Assembly: GCF_012027725.1 (NCBI RefSeq) | Contig: NZ_SJOU01000010.1 | Span: 1 to 64,000 of the forward strand | From: Olsenella sp. SW781 | GTDB lineage: Bacteria; Actinomycetota; Coriobacteriia; Coriobacteriales; Atopobiaceae | Direction: 5' to 3' | DNA: 64,000 nt | Part shown: one piece after another, positions 8,464 through 16,495 of the stretch | Layout of the letters: each line of letters opens with the position of its first letter | How positions within the stretch are numbered: the first letter of the stretch is position 1 | Position numbers and translations under genes: made by a program | The notes under the pieces: model-generated | Told to the model about the DNA's origin: nothing | The model's input: the letters and a program-made list of their open reading frames with translations, nothing else | Databases searched by the model: none

Positions 8464-10164
8464 CTACCCAATGCCGTACCAGGCCACGCCCTCGTCCTTC
8501 CAGCCCACCGACACAAGGTGATCACGCTCGTCGGCCGAGAGAGTATAGTGGTGCGTACCAGTCGAAGCGTTAGGGTTGTAAAGGCGGTACAGCTCCACCG
8601 CGCCCTCAACCGTGTTCTCCCCCCTCTCGTCGGAGGCCGAATACCAGCCTACGCCCTCGTACTTCCAGCCCACCGACACGAGGTGGTCACGCTCGTCGGC
8701 CGAGAGAGTATAGTGGTGATCCCCACCCTCGACGTAGGGGTTGTAGAGGCGGTAGACCTCAGCACCCGACGAGGGTGCGACCCAGCCCTTGCCCTCGTCC
8801 TTCCAGCCCACCGAAACGAGCGAGTCGCGCTCGTCCGTCGAGGAGGTGTAGAAGTGCTCGCCAGTGTAGGGGTTGTAGAGGCGGTACATAGCGACAGTCC
8901 GATTCCACTTGGCGTAGAGCGTCATGTCGCCCTCGACGGGGGCCGCGAAGTCGTAGGCCACGGTGCAGGCCTCATCGGTGTACCAGCCGGCGAAGTCGTA
9001 GCCCTCGCGGACGGGGTCGGCGGGCTTGGCAACGGGCTCGCCGTAGTCGACCGTCGAGACGACGTCCTCGTTGCCATCAATGCCGTCGTCGAAAGTGACG
9101 GAGAACTGCTTGGCATCCCACTTGGCGTAGAGCGTCATGTCGCCCATGACGGGCTCGGTGAAGTCGTACTCTTCGGTGCACTTAGGGTCGGTGTACCAGC
9201 CCGCAATCACGTTCCCCTCATTATCGTCGTAGGTCATCGGGTCGGCATAGTCGCCGAAATAGACCTCGGCGGTCTGGTCTTCCACACCCTCGAGCTGGAA
9301 GTCATAGGTCACAACGGGAGTCTGCTTGAACTTGACGTAGAGCGTGGTGTCCTCTCTTACGCTGCCCCAGCTCGTGAACTTACTTCCCGAGTAGTCGGGG
9401 GTGGTATAGAAGCCGTCGAACTCATAGTCCTCAGGAATCTCGACGTCAAGGTGCTTGAACGCTGCAGTCTTGTTAAGCAGTTTTGTCTGCTCATCAGGGC
9501 TGAGGTCGAGATCAACCGTGACAGTGTAGAAGGGCTCCTTAGACTCAGGGCTCAGGTAATACGTGACCGTCGGATCCTTCGTCCAGCCAGCGTAAACGTC
9601 AGTATCAGCCTCTACGGCATTGAAGTTGTAACGCTGTGTGCACTCTTTGTCAGAGTACCAGGCCTCGAACTTGTAACCGTCGCGCGCAGGAGGATCGTCC
9701 GGCCGCGGATGCGTTTTGCCGTGCCCTACGGTTTCGACAAGATACGGCTTCGCGTCAGTCATATCGTCGTAGGACGTCTCGTTCCAATACGTTACCGTGT
9801 GCTCGCTCTCGCCCCATTTGGCGTAGAGCACTAGGTCCTGATCGATGCCCGTGTTGAAGTAGTACTCGTCGGTGAATTCGGGGTCCGTGTACCAGCCATA
9901 GATGGTCTCGCCTTGGGTGACGCGGTAGCCAGTCGGCCTGCTCACTCGCTTGCCAGCCTCATAGGTCTCGACCTTATCATCGTTAAGGCCGTTACCGAAT
10001 ATAAAAGTGACCGTATACGTTTCTGCATCTTCAGCCTCGACGCCTACCCCAGCGTTTCCGTCCGCGGCAAGTGCGGTTGCTACCGGAGCAGCGACCGGGC
10101 TCAGCGCAAGCATAGCGGCAAGGCTCACGCTCGCCGCCAGCTTTCCTTTGCTCCTAAAAACCAT
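8464..10164 (-). CDS. Secreted InlB-repeat and DUF5648 surface protein
   Basis: About 566 residues. A signal peptide spans residues 1 to about 34 (basic SKGK, hydrophobic run, ATALAADG). Five InlB/Listeria-Bacteroides-type repeats follow, each ending like GWYTDxxCTxxYDFxxPVxGDMTLYAKW; the last two are closest to consensus. The C-terminal 140 residues are one DUF5648 module of three units: [55 protein letters not shown], each followed by ERD-LVSVGWK-EGxGW. No LPXTG motif is present, so any wall attachment would rest on the repeats. ATG at 10164 was chosen; a TTG at 10170 is better placed relative to AAGGGA and is possible. Its promoter (10248-10277) is shared with the LPXTG gene at 12892. Confidence 0.85.
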   Translation of the reverse strand: MVFRSKGKLAASVSLAAMLALSPVAAPVATALAADGNAGVGVEAEDAETYTVTFIFGNGLNDDKVETYEAGKRVSRPTGYRVTQGETIYGWYTDPEFTDEYYFNTGIDQDLVLYAKWGESEHTVTYWNETSYDDMTDAKPYLVETVGHGKTHPRPDDPPARDGYKFEAWYSDKECTQRYNFNAVEADTDVYAGWTKDPTVTYYLSPESKEPFYTVTVDLDLSPDEQTKLLNKTAAFKHLDVEIPEDYEFDGFYTTPDYSGSKFTSWGSVREDTTLYVKFKQTPVVTYDFQLEGVEDQTAEVYFGDYADPMTYDDNEGNVIAGWYTDPKCTEEYDFTEPVMGDMTLYAKWDAKQFSVTFDDGIDGNEDVVSTVDYGEPVAKPADPVREGYDFAGWYTDEACTVAYDFAAPVEGDMTLYAKWNRTVAMYRLYNPYTGEHFYTSSTDERDSLVSVGWKDEGKGWVAPSSGAEVYRLYNPYVEGGDHHYTLSADERDHLVSVGWKYEGVGWYSASDERGENTVEGAVELYRLYNPNASTGTHHYTLSADERDHLVSVGWKDEGVAWYGIG

Positions 10165-10247
10165 CTCCAAAGTCCCTTCTCCTAGTCAGCCAAATTCGGC
10201 ATAGGCCATTACGAAATCAGTCTATGCACGAATTATAGGATGCATAT

Positions 10248-10277
10248 ATCATAACTCTGACGATGTTAGTTGAGCAA
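10248..10277 (-). promoter_or_regulatory. Promoter/operator shared by two surface genes, copy A
   Basis: Reading leftward: -35 TTGCTC (10272-10277), 18-bp spacer, -10 TATGAT (10248-10253). The -35 lies in an imperfect palindrome GTTGAGCAAC (10269-10278). The same arrangement, with most spacer bases conserved (CAGAGT next to the -10), is at 14021-14050 upstream of the second InlB-repeat gene. Confidence 0.65.
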
Positions 10278-10278
10278 C

Positions 10279-10712
10279 TTTGAAGTAGGTTAGCATAGCG
10301 TTACTGTTGGTCTGCCTCGGATCGTGCCTAGGCGTCAGCGTTTGCGAAGGGGGCGTGAGCGGGACACTCCCGTCCCTTCCTTCGGATTTTACCCTAGCAT
10401 CACCTGCAGGAAGACGGGCCTCGCGCGCTTCTCGTTCCGGAGGGTACCACGGCGCGGCGCGCGGGACCTCCCGGGCATGTTCGAAGCCCGAGTGGACCCG
10501 ACTCCCGGCCATCGCGTCCTCGCCCGCCGTCAATCAGGCACTAAGCAACGACGCCATGCGCGCCGTGCACATGTGCTGCCTCTCAGCCTCGGCCTCCATG
10601 GCGTCCATGGAGGCCGGGCCGCGACCCCGTAGACTTTGGCGGACCGCATCGCTGATATCAAAGCGTTGTCCGAAGCCTAGTGGAAGGCAGAGAGGCGTGG
10701 GCGTATCAGAAC
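10279..10712. other. Intergenic stretch without a recognisable gene
   Basis: About 430 bp between the promoter of the InlB/DUF5648 gene and the terminator of the adenylate-forming ligase gene. Short open frames exist on both strands but have no ribosome sites or recognisable products. A TTCGAA within GGGCATGTTCGAAGCCC resembles a tRNA T-arm, but no acceptor or anticodon stem could be built around it. Confidence 0.4.
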
Positions 10713-10752
10713 GGGCCGCACGCCCGCCCAAGAGGAGCAGAGCGTGCGGCCC
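10713..10752 (-). terminator. Hairpin terminator of the adenylate-forming ligase gene
   Basis: An 11-bp perfect stem, GGGCCGCACGC (10713-10723) with GCGTGCGGCCC (10742-10752), 35 bp beyond the stop of the leftward gene at 10788. On the minus strand it is followed by GTTCT. Confidence 0.6.
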
Positions 10753-10787
10753 GACAGACCAGTCAGGAAACGGATAAGTAAGATGGC

Positions 10788-12563
10788 CTAGCATCTTTCG
10801 TTAAGAGCGTCCATCTCATCGGTCTTCTGGGTCTTCTCGGCCAGAATCTTCTGTGAAAGACCGATACGATTAGTCTTGTAGTGGAAGAAGGGGCGGGCGT
10901 TCAGCTGGCGAATCTCGACGGGCTGCATGTACTCCTCGGGCAGACAGTCGCGCACAGGCTTCTCTATGTCAGCGAGGGTGTAGCCGTCCTTGAGCACCAC
11001 GAAAAGATAGGGCAGGAAGTGGCGCGTGTGCTCCACGTCAGGGACCAGCACGAAGAATTCGTCGTCGATGCCTGGGATGTTGGCGTCCGCCACGATGTTT
11101 TCAAGCGGGAGAGTTGCGAGGTCGCCACCGCCAAAGCGCGTTGCCTTGCCGCGCGTCTGCACGTAGATGACGCCGTCTTCATTCATCCAGCCAATGTCGC
11201 CGGTATGTAGCCAGGTCCGACCATCGGCATGCTTCTGCAGCGCCTTTGTGGTGGCCTTGGGATTGTCGTATCCCAGCATGAGGCCGGGTCCGGCGATGCA
11301 AATCTCTCCCATCTGGTTGTAGGTCAGCTCGTTTTGGGTCCCCGGCTCAAACACGCTGACGGTGTTAAATAGCATGGGGATGCCAACGTTGCCGTTGCCC
11401 ATGGGGTGGGGCGCCATCGGCAGGGAGACGTTGGAGCCCGCCTCGCTGCTGCCGTAGCCGGTGGTAAAGCGGATGTGGCAGTTGTGGTCCTCGAGGAACT
11501 TCTGCGCGCGGTGCATCTGATTGTTGTTGTAGGACTCGGAACCGGCGCCCGCTGCCGTGAGGTGAGAGAGGTCGTAGTCGTCAGGCACGCGACCATTGCG
11601 CATAACGGTCTCGATGAACATCGGGATGATGGGCCAGCTGTTGGGCTTGTTGCGCATCAGCTCAAGATCGACGTCCTCCACGGCACAGTACGGGTCGAGA
11701 ATGAGGAGCTTGTTGGATGCGAGCGGCATCAGCACCATGGCAACCACCACGGCGACAAGCGTAGGCGGCAGGCACGTGACCATCCAGGTGGGGCGCTGAT
11801 CGGTGGAGCCAGCGTAGAAGTTCATCTGCGCAATGACCGAGAGCATGGTGCGCGCGGAATGAATAACCTGCTTGGAGGGGCCGGTAGATCCGCTGGTGTA
11901 GGCGCGGAAAAGCGGGCGATCGATGTCGGTGGGAGCGTAGACCTCACCGATATAGCTGTTGCCGAGGGCAAGGAACTCGTCCCAGGTCAAGGTCTTTGAG
12001 CCGTGGGCCTTCTCGGCGGGATAGTGACGGTCAAGATTGGCCCGGACGTAATCGGGCATGTCATCGCGGCTGCAGGAGTTGCACGCGTCGAGGAGCACAA
12101 CGCGCTCCACGTCCGTATCGGCAAGGAAGCGACCGAGCTCGTCCTGTGAGAGCCAGTCCTGGGCAAACATTGCCTTGGCGCCGGAGTTGCGCACTGCCTC
12201 AACGTTCTCGCGCAGGGTATTGTCGCGGCTCAGCAGCGAGGCGCCAATCTTCTCGGCGGCGAGCAGGAGGTAGATGAACTCGGGGACGTTGGCGAGGAAC
12301 ACAGGAATCTGGTCCCCCTCACCAAATCCAAGGCTGCGCAGCGCGCGTGCAGCCTGATCCGCTTGGCCAAAGACCGCGCTCCAGCGAATGCGGGTACCAT
12401 AGAAGTCGATGGCGTCCACGTCGTCCCCCGGGCAGCTGGCGTGGAGATACTCCTCCACCGTGCATTCGGGTAGACGTATCATCTTCTGAAGTGCTTCCGG
12501 GTAATATTTCAGCCAAGGACGATCAACGCTCGGCCTTCCCGTCATCGAGTCTACCGTGTTCAT
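10788..12563 (-). CDS. Adenylate-forming acyl-CoA synthetase/ligase (ANL superfamily)
   Basis: A 591-residue enzyme of the AMP-binding superfamily, which activates a carboxylic acid with ATP and usually passes it to CoA or a carrier. The P-loop-like A3 motif YTSGSTGPSKQ is at about 218-228, the A5 motif YGSSEAGS at about 385, the A7 motif HTGDIGW near 475, and a candidate A10 lysine is in YKTNRIG near the end. There is no carrier or condensation domain, so it is not an NRPS module. The acid substrate cannot be told; a fatty or aromatic acid is possible. Start is the ATG at 12563 with AAGGAG 8 nt upstream; a GTG directly before it is less likely. It stands alone between two surface genes, with hairpins on both sides. 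Confidence 0.85.
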   Translation of the reverse strand: MNTVDSMTGRPSVDRPWLKYYPEALQKMIRLPECTVEEYLHASCPGDDVDAIDFYGTRIRWSAVFGQADQAARALRSLGFGEGDQIPVFLANVPEFIYLLLAAEKIGASLLSRDNTLRENVEAVRNSGAKAMFAQDWLSQDELGRFLADTDVERVVLLDACNSCSRDDMPDYVRANLDRHYPAEKAHGSKTLTWDEFLALGNSYIGEVYAPTDIDRPLFRAYTSGSTGPSKQVIHSARTMLSVIAQMNFYAGSTDQRPTWMVTCLPPTLVAVVVAMVLMPLASNKLLILDPYCAVEDVDLELMRNKPNSWPIIPMFIETVMRNGRVPDDYDLSHLTAAGAGSESYNNNQMHRAQKFLEDHNCHIRFTTGYGSSEAGSNVSLPMAPHPMGNGNVGIPMLFNTVSVFEPGTQNELTYNQMGEICIAGPGLMLGYDNPKATTKALQKHADGRTWLHTGDIGWMNEDGVIYVQTRGKATRFGGGDLATLPLENIVADANIPGIDDEFFVLVPDVEHTRHFLPYLFVVLKDGYTLADIEKPVRDCLPEEYMQPVEIRQLNARPFFHYKTNRIGLSQKILAEKTQKTDEMDALNERC

Positions 12564-12756
12564 CACGCATGCTCCTTTGTCCTTCTTGGTTTACAGATAT
12601 GCCAAAAAAGGGCTCTTCAGCGTTTTTGGTGGGTGTCACATCCCGAGGCGAGTCACTCGAGAAGCAGTTCTGCGTGCCCCCGGGTTCCGTCCGAGAGAGT
12701 CCAATCGAGCTCTGAGGCAGCCTCCTTTTTCTCATCGCATGAGCAGGCTGTGCAGA
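12564..12756. other. Upstream region of the ligase gene
   Basis: Together with the hairpin that follows, this makes a 328-bp gap between genes. It must carry the leftward promoter of the ligase gene, but I cannot place one with confidence. No open frame with a plausible start is seen. Confidence 0.3.
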
Positions 12757-12812
12757 AGGCCTCCGCCATCGCGCGGGCTCGCGCCGCGAGCAAAGTGCGA
12801 TGGCGGAGGCCT
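12757..12812. terminator. Long stem-loop after the LPXTG gene
   Basis: A 16-bp perfect stem, AGGCCTCCGCCATCGC (12757-12772) with its complement (12797-12812), and a 24-nt loop that is itself GC-rich. It lies 79 bp beyond the stop of the leftward LPXTG gene, and on the minus strand a short run CTTCTGC follows. Probably a terminator. Confidence 0.6.
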
Positions 12813-12891
12813 GTCGCTTCCACGAAGCTCTCAGGGTGCTTAATTCACGCGCATTCTGTCGCCCTGAGCAAGTGGGCCCTTCTCGTACGAC

Positions 12892-13956
12892 TTAGCTCCG
12901 GCGCCTAAGAAGCGCACCAACGCCAGCCGCGGTGACGCCGAGCGCAGCAATGCCCGAAACGGCAACCGTAGCGTCACCGGTCTCCGGGAGTGCGTCGTCC
13001 CCAGAGTCGGCCTTGTCATCGGATGTCGCACCGGAAGTCTGGGCGCCGCCGTTCGGGTCTTCGGAGTCATCGCCGGGATTCTCCGGGTTAGCGCCGGAAT
13101 CATCCGGATTCGTGTCCGGATCCTCGGGAACGATGACAGGATCATCGGGATCGATCGAAGGATCCTCGACCTCAACCCACTTGGCGTAGAGCGTGATGTC
13201 GCTCGTCACGGCAGAGGAGAAGTCATAGGGCGTGAGGCACGCCGGCTCGGTGTACCAGCCCTCGAAGGAGTAGCCCTCGCGCGTCGGATCAACCTCCGGC
13301 TCGGCAACGGCGTCCCCGTCCTCAACCTCGACCACGAGGTTCTCCGTCTCGTCGATTTGGTCATCAAAGGTAACCATATGTGTCTCGATCACGGGATCGG
13401 ATGCCGAAGGCTCGTACACCGCCTCGATAACGATGTACGGACTGACCTCAAGCCCCATGAGCTGGTCCGCGGAGACGGGAGCGCCACCGCAAACGGACCA
13501 GCCGACAAAGTCATACCCCTCGAACACGACGGGATCGGGCACCTCGGATATGGTCATCTTGCCATCGACGATGGGACCCTCGACGTCCTGCATCGTTGAG
13601 GCGCCGCTCTCGGGGTCAGTGCACTGGAAGGTGATGAAACCCTGCTGCTGTTCCGGCTCCTGGTCATCGCCACAGCCTGGCCCAAACCCATCCCAGTAGG
13701 GCGCGCCACAGAGGTCGCAGATACCCCATGGGAAGACCAGATCAACGTACAGATGCGAATTCTCCCAGTTGCCGTAATGCCAGCCGAGGGCCGACTTGTC
13801 CTCCGGGCTACCTGCATCCTGCACTGACACAGGACTCGAGGCAGTGTTGCCCTCTTCAGCATATGCCGAGGTAATCGGCAGAGCAACGGGGCTCAGCGCA
13901 ACCGCTATCGCGAGCCCAGCGGTTACCGCGAGAGTCCCTCCAGTTCTTCTCTTCAT
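12892..13956 (-). CDS. LPXTG-anchored InlB-repeat surface protein
   Basis: A 354-residue cell-wall protein. Signal peptide: MKRRTGG, hydrophobic run, then TSAYAEEG (about residue 33). One complete InlB-type repeat (about 190-260) ends EGYSFEGWYTEPACLTPYDFSSAV and DITLYAKW; a weaker repeat-like part with GYDFVGWSVCGG precedes it. A stretch around residues 75-95 carries CDLCGAPYWDGFGPGCGDD, whose cysteines could bind a metal or form disulphides. A Pro/Asp/Asn-rich stalk follows, then LPETG, a hydrophobic helix and an RRRS tail, so sortase should link it to peptidoglycan. ATG at 13956 starts the signal peptide; an upstream start would add 23 residues that do not fit an export signal. The upstream promoter at 14021-14050 is shared in design with the gene at 8464. 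Confidence 0.88.
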   Translation of the reverse strand: MKRRTGGTLAVTAGLAIAVALSPVALPITSAYAEEGNTASSPVSVQDAGSPEDKSALGWHYGNWENSHLYVDLVFPWGICDLCGAPYWDGFGPGCGDDQEPEQQQGFITFQCTDPESGASTMQDVEGPIVDGKMTISEVPDPVVFEGYDFVGWSVCGGAPVSADQLMGLEVSPYIVIEAVYEPSASDPVIETHMVTFDDQIDETENLVVEVEDGDAVAEPEVDPTREGYSFEGWYTEPACLTPYDFSSAVTSDITLYAKWVEVEDPSIDPDDPVIVPEDPDTNPDDSGANPENPGDDSEDPNGGAQTSGATSDDKADSGDDALPETGDATVAVSGIAALGVTAAGVGALLRRRS

Positions 13957-14020
13957 GTATGTATCGCTCTCCTCTTTGTCCCATCTTGCCCAAAGCAAGC
14001 CGCTGTTGCGGATGGCGTTT

Positions 14021-14050
14021 ATCATAACTCTGTCGCAATTAGTTGCGCAA
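14021..14050 (-). promoter_or_regulatory. Promoter/operator shared by two surface genes, copy B
   Basis: Leftward -35 TTGCGC (14045-14050), 18-bp spacer, -10 TATGAT (14021-14026). The -35 sits in a perfect 10-bp palindrome GTTGCGCAAC (14042-14051). Very similar to 10248-10277 in spacing and sequence; the start codon lies about 65 bp downstream. Confidence 0.68.
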
Positions 14051-14051
14051 C

Positions 14052-14439
14052 ATTTTTGTTTTTAGTCACAATTAAGGAGCCGGATGGTACAGGAGCATAT
14101 CCCGTCGTTTCCTCAAAAATGCCCCCACTACACCATCATATATTTAGTCGGACTGCTAAGCCGCAGACAACCGCAATGAATCGGTTGCTGCGTACTGGGC
14201 AGAACTTAATTACTCAATGGGCATATTTCGCTCACGGGATCCTACGCCAGGAAGCGGGGCGTCCCTCGTCATGTTAAGGGTATCAGCTTCTTCAAAGCAC
14301 CGCCTACCTCAGGAAAGCTCGCTTAAGTGCTGCAGGCGATGACCGAGCACGTCACTGTTGACGAGCTCGAGCTCGCAGGCGGCAATCCAATGATGAATGC
14401 AGGGATATGCAACTCCCCATCAGCTTGCGCGCAGCTGTA
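14052..14439. other. Intergenic stretch with no recognised feature
   Basis: About 390 bp, more AT-rich than its surroundings at the left side (CATTTTTGTTTTTAG). I see no gene, tRNA or clear hairpin. Some of the right part may be sequence decayed from the truncated O-antigen ligase gene that follows. Confidence 0.35.
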
Positions 14440-14690
14440 TCCCCCATCTCGAGCTTCAAGTGCGAAACGCCACGAGACAAGGCGGAGGCTCGATAGAACA
14501 GAAGGATGATGGCAAGCGGCACGACAAAGGGCGATGCTGTCGCACCCGTCCATCGCAAGCCCACCAGCGAAAACAGCCTGAGAGGACACAGCGCGAGTAC
14601 GACAAACGATGAGACGACGGGCGCATACCCACCCCACAGCACGAGAAGCGCACCGGGCCTTCCTTCACCTCTCACACGAGGGCCTTCAAG
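14440..14690 (-). pseudogene. N-terminal remnant of an O-antigen ligase-like gene
   Basis: Leftward translation gives LLVLWGGYAPVVSSFVVLAL, then LFSLVGLRWTGATASPFVV, FYRASALSRGVSHLKLEMG. This aligns over about 80 residues with the start of the intact ligase at 48233-50140 (VLRGGYAPAVSSLAALAL, LFSLVDARRTGTKASLLVI, VSALFHGVSYSGLEAGG). The remaining 550 residues are absent. It follows a decayed toxin-antitoxin pair in the same order as at 48-51 kb. Confidence 0.75.
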
Positions 14691-15126
14691 AAAGGGCGAC
14701 ATCGAGCAGAGCGACAAACCCCTCTTCAAACTGGTCGAGAAAGCTCTCGGCGGCTTGGGGGTTACCGAGCGCCTGTGCCATGCACCTCGCGGCATCAACC
14801 ACATCGCCGCGAGTGGAGGGAAGAACCTCGACCCTATACACGGCCAGATTCCACAGTCGCAGCCCTCGCGACAGCCGAACGGGCTTCCGAGAGAACCTCG
14901 TCGAGAGAGAGAAGCGTTGGGTGATTGCCGCCTCACGCTCCGTCTCGCGCAGCGCCACGAGGACCTCCGAGTGGAAGCTCAACTCCTCAAAGGACTCCGT
15001 GCTCGTGACAACCATATCATCGCAGCCGTTGCGTGTGAGGATAGCGGGGCGACCGCTCTCGTGCACGTCCTCAGAAATCTCCACAAACTTGTTTCTCAGG
15101 TCACTCACCGGACGAACGGACTGCAC
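14686..15126 (-). pseudogene. Decayed antitoxin-toxin pair, fused in one frame
   Basis: The frame begins (GTG at 15126) with QSVRPVSDLRNKF and ESGRPAILTRNGCDDMVV, a Phd/YefM antitoxin nearly identical to 50478-50771. The end of the antitoxin has shifted frame so that it runs directly into the toxin start YRVEVLPSTRGDVVDAARCM. The toxin breaks off after FLDQFEE, about 45 residues in, and lacks the catalytic C-terminal half of RelE/ParE proteins. I infer a loss by deletion that also removed the start of the ligase gene downstream. Confidence 0.75.
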
Positions 15127-15140
15127 GCCGGCTCCTCTCT

Positions 15141-15175
15141 GGCGGTTTCTATCATAAATTATGATAGAAACCGCC
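15141..15175 (-). promoter_or_regulatory. Palindrome at the head of the decayed toxin-antitoxin locus
   Basis: A 35-bp inverted repeat with 15-bp perfect arms (GGCGGTTTCTATCAT and its complement) around AAATT. The same element, with GGTTGC for GGTTTC, precedes both other antitoxin genes (39806-39839, 50786-50819). It lies just before the ribosome site, so it is probably the antitoxin operator; the ATGATA in its arm could be part of a -10. Confidence 0.6.
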
Positions 15176-15208
15176 AGCCTAATCGCAGCAGCGCGCCCGC
15201 GTCCCATC

Positions 15209-15345
15209 CGATGCCGTAGCAGAGCACGCCCTCGTCGCGTCAGCCGGCTGCCACAAGACCATCCCGCTCGACCTTGCTCGCGGTGTAGCTGTGGGGGCTC
15301 CAGCCTCGGCGACGAGGTGGCACTGGCGCCAGAGGGGCACGGCGC
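15209..15345 (-). pseudogene. 3' end of a decayed DUF5648 gene
   Basis: The + strand reads CCGTAGCAGAGCACGCCCTC and on to TGGCGCCAGAGGGGCACGG, a corrupted version of the DNA that encodes the last DUF5648 unit at 50865-50990 (CCACGCCCTCCTCGCGCCAG, CTGGCGCCAGAGCGGCAC). Stops and frameshifts interrupt it. It stands upstream of the palindrome at 15141 just as the intact RCC1 gene end stands upstream of the palindrome at 50786. Confidence 0.6.
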
Positions 15346-15631
15346 TCGACGCCGAAAAGACCGCCAAGCCTTCTTGCCCGGCAGCCTAGACTCTCAAAAT
15401 CTCATTCTTCTCGGCTATATGCGCTGCACCAGTACAGGAGTCCTCAGTAACAGACGAATAATCGAATACATGACCGTTCTAGCATTGGCTTTGCCTGCAT
15501 AGACCACCCCTGCAAATGACATGGGGAAGCTCGTCATGGCAGGAGTTCCTAAGGACAATGTCCGGCCCACACTTGCCGCCATCGTAATCATGCAAGTCAA
15601 GAAAGAACCTGTTCCGAGCGTGGGCACGCCC
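15346..15631. other. Intergenic stretch without a recognised feature
   Basis: No gene with a plausible start is seen. It probably holds further decayed sequence of the surface-gene remnant to its left and the terminator of the gene ending at 15632, but no clear hairpin could be placed. Confidence 0.3.
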
Positions 15632-16387
15632 CTACGGCGCGGTATACCCCCAGATGTTCCTGCCAAGACTCCCGCTCAGCGTGCAGTCGGCAAATGCAAC
15701 GAGCTTGCCGTCCTGGTAGAACGCAATTGGCCTCAGCATTATGTCAGCACCTTCCCAGTAATACGGGGTGCCAATCCGATATGTGATGGACGGAAGGTCG
15801 GGAACCCCCAGCTGTACGCGAGCCCTTTCCGCAAATTCCTCGTCCGTTATCCCGTGGCCCTCACGCGCACCGCGCCAGCCGATTCCCTCATCGCGCCAGC
15901 CCGCAGAAAGCAAGTGGGCTCTCTCGGCACTGGACGTCGTGTAATTGTGAGTGCCCGTGACCGCATAGGGGTTGTACTGGCGGTAAAGGGGAACACCCTC
16001 CTCACCCAAAACTGAGTACCAGCCAACACCTTCATCACGCCAGCCGTGAGCGACGAGACTGGTGCGCTCCACAGAGGAGAGCGTGTAGTGGTGGTCTCCG
16101 CCGGAGACCCATGGGTTATACAAATGGTAGACGGGAGCCCCCGACCTCGGCGCGTACCAACCGACCCCCTCGTACTCCCATCCACGCATCTCGAGGCTGT
16201 CCGCCTCTTCCACGCTCGCCGTGTAGAAATGCTCGCCCGTATAGCGGTTGTAGAGACGCCGCATCGTAACGCCATCCTCCGCTGCCAACACACGTGCCGG
16301 AACAAGGAGAGCACCGAAGAGAGCCGCTATCGCAACGAACGCACGGATAGCCGCTCCGGACTTCTTCTCCCTGAATCCAGTCCTCAT
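15632..16387 (-). CDS. Small secreted DUF5648 protein with a novel C-terminal domain
   Basis: A 251-residue protein: signal peptide (about 1-35, ending RVLAAEDG), one three-unit DUF5648 module ([52 protein letters not shown]; about 40-175), then a 70-residue domain containing [43 protein letters not shown] and GRNIWGY. The same domain ends the protein at 31310-32032 and I know no family for it. ATG at 16387 follows GGGTGGGG. The IS21-type element A begins only 45 bp upstream, so the native promoter was probably cut off and expression may depend on the element. Confidence 0.82.
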   Translation of the reverse strand: MRTGFREKKSGAAIRAFVAIAALFGALLVPARVLAAEDGVTMRRLYNRYTGEHFYTASVEEADSLEMRGWEYEGVGWYAPRSGAPVYHLYNPWVSGGDHHYTLSSVERTSLVAHGWRDEGVGWYSVLGEEGVPLYRQYNPYAVTGTHNYTTSSAERAHLLSAGWRDEGIGWRGAREGHGITDEEFAERARVQLGVPDLPSITYRIGTPYYWEGADIMLRPIAFYQDGKLVAFADCTLSGSLGRNIWGYTAP

Positions 16388-16495
16388 CACGATGGCCCCA
16401 CCCTACGCAACGTTACCTTTACCCCATTTTCATGTGTTCCGTCAAGCCATTTTGAGCCAACCGCGTCACGAAGACCTGAGCCGCATCGTCATCCG

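Noticed and set aside
10470-10500. A tRNA-like T-arm (GTTCGAA with a short stem)
   Set aside because: No acceptor stem, D-arm or anticodon arm could be fitted at the right distances.
10534-10794. An 86-codon minus-strand frame behind the adenylate-forming ligase
   Set aside because: It contains the terminator hairpin (10713-10752), lacks a ribosome site and has no recognisable product.
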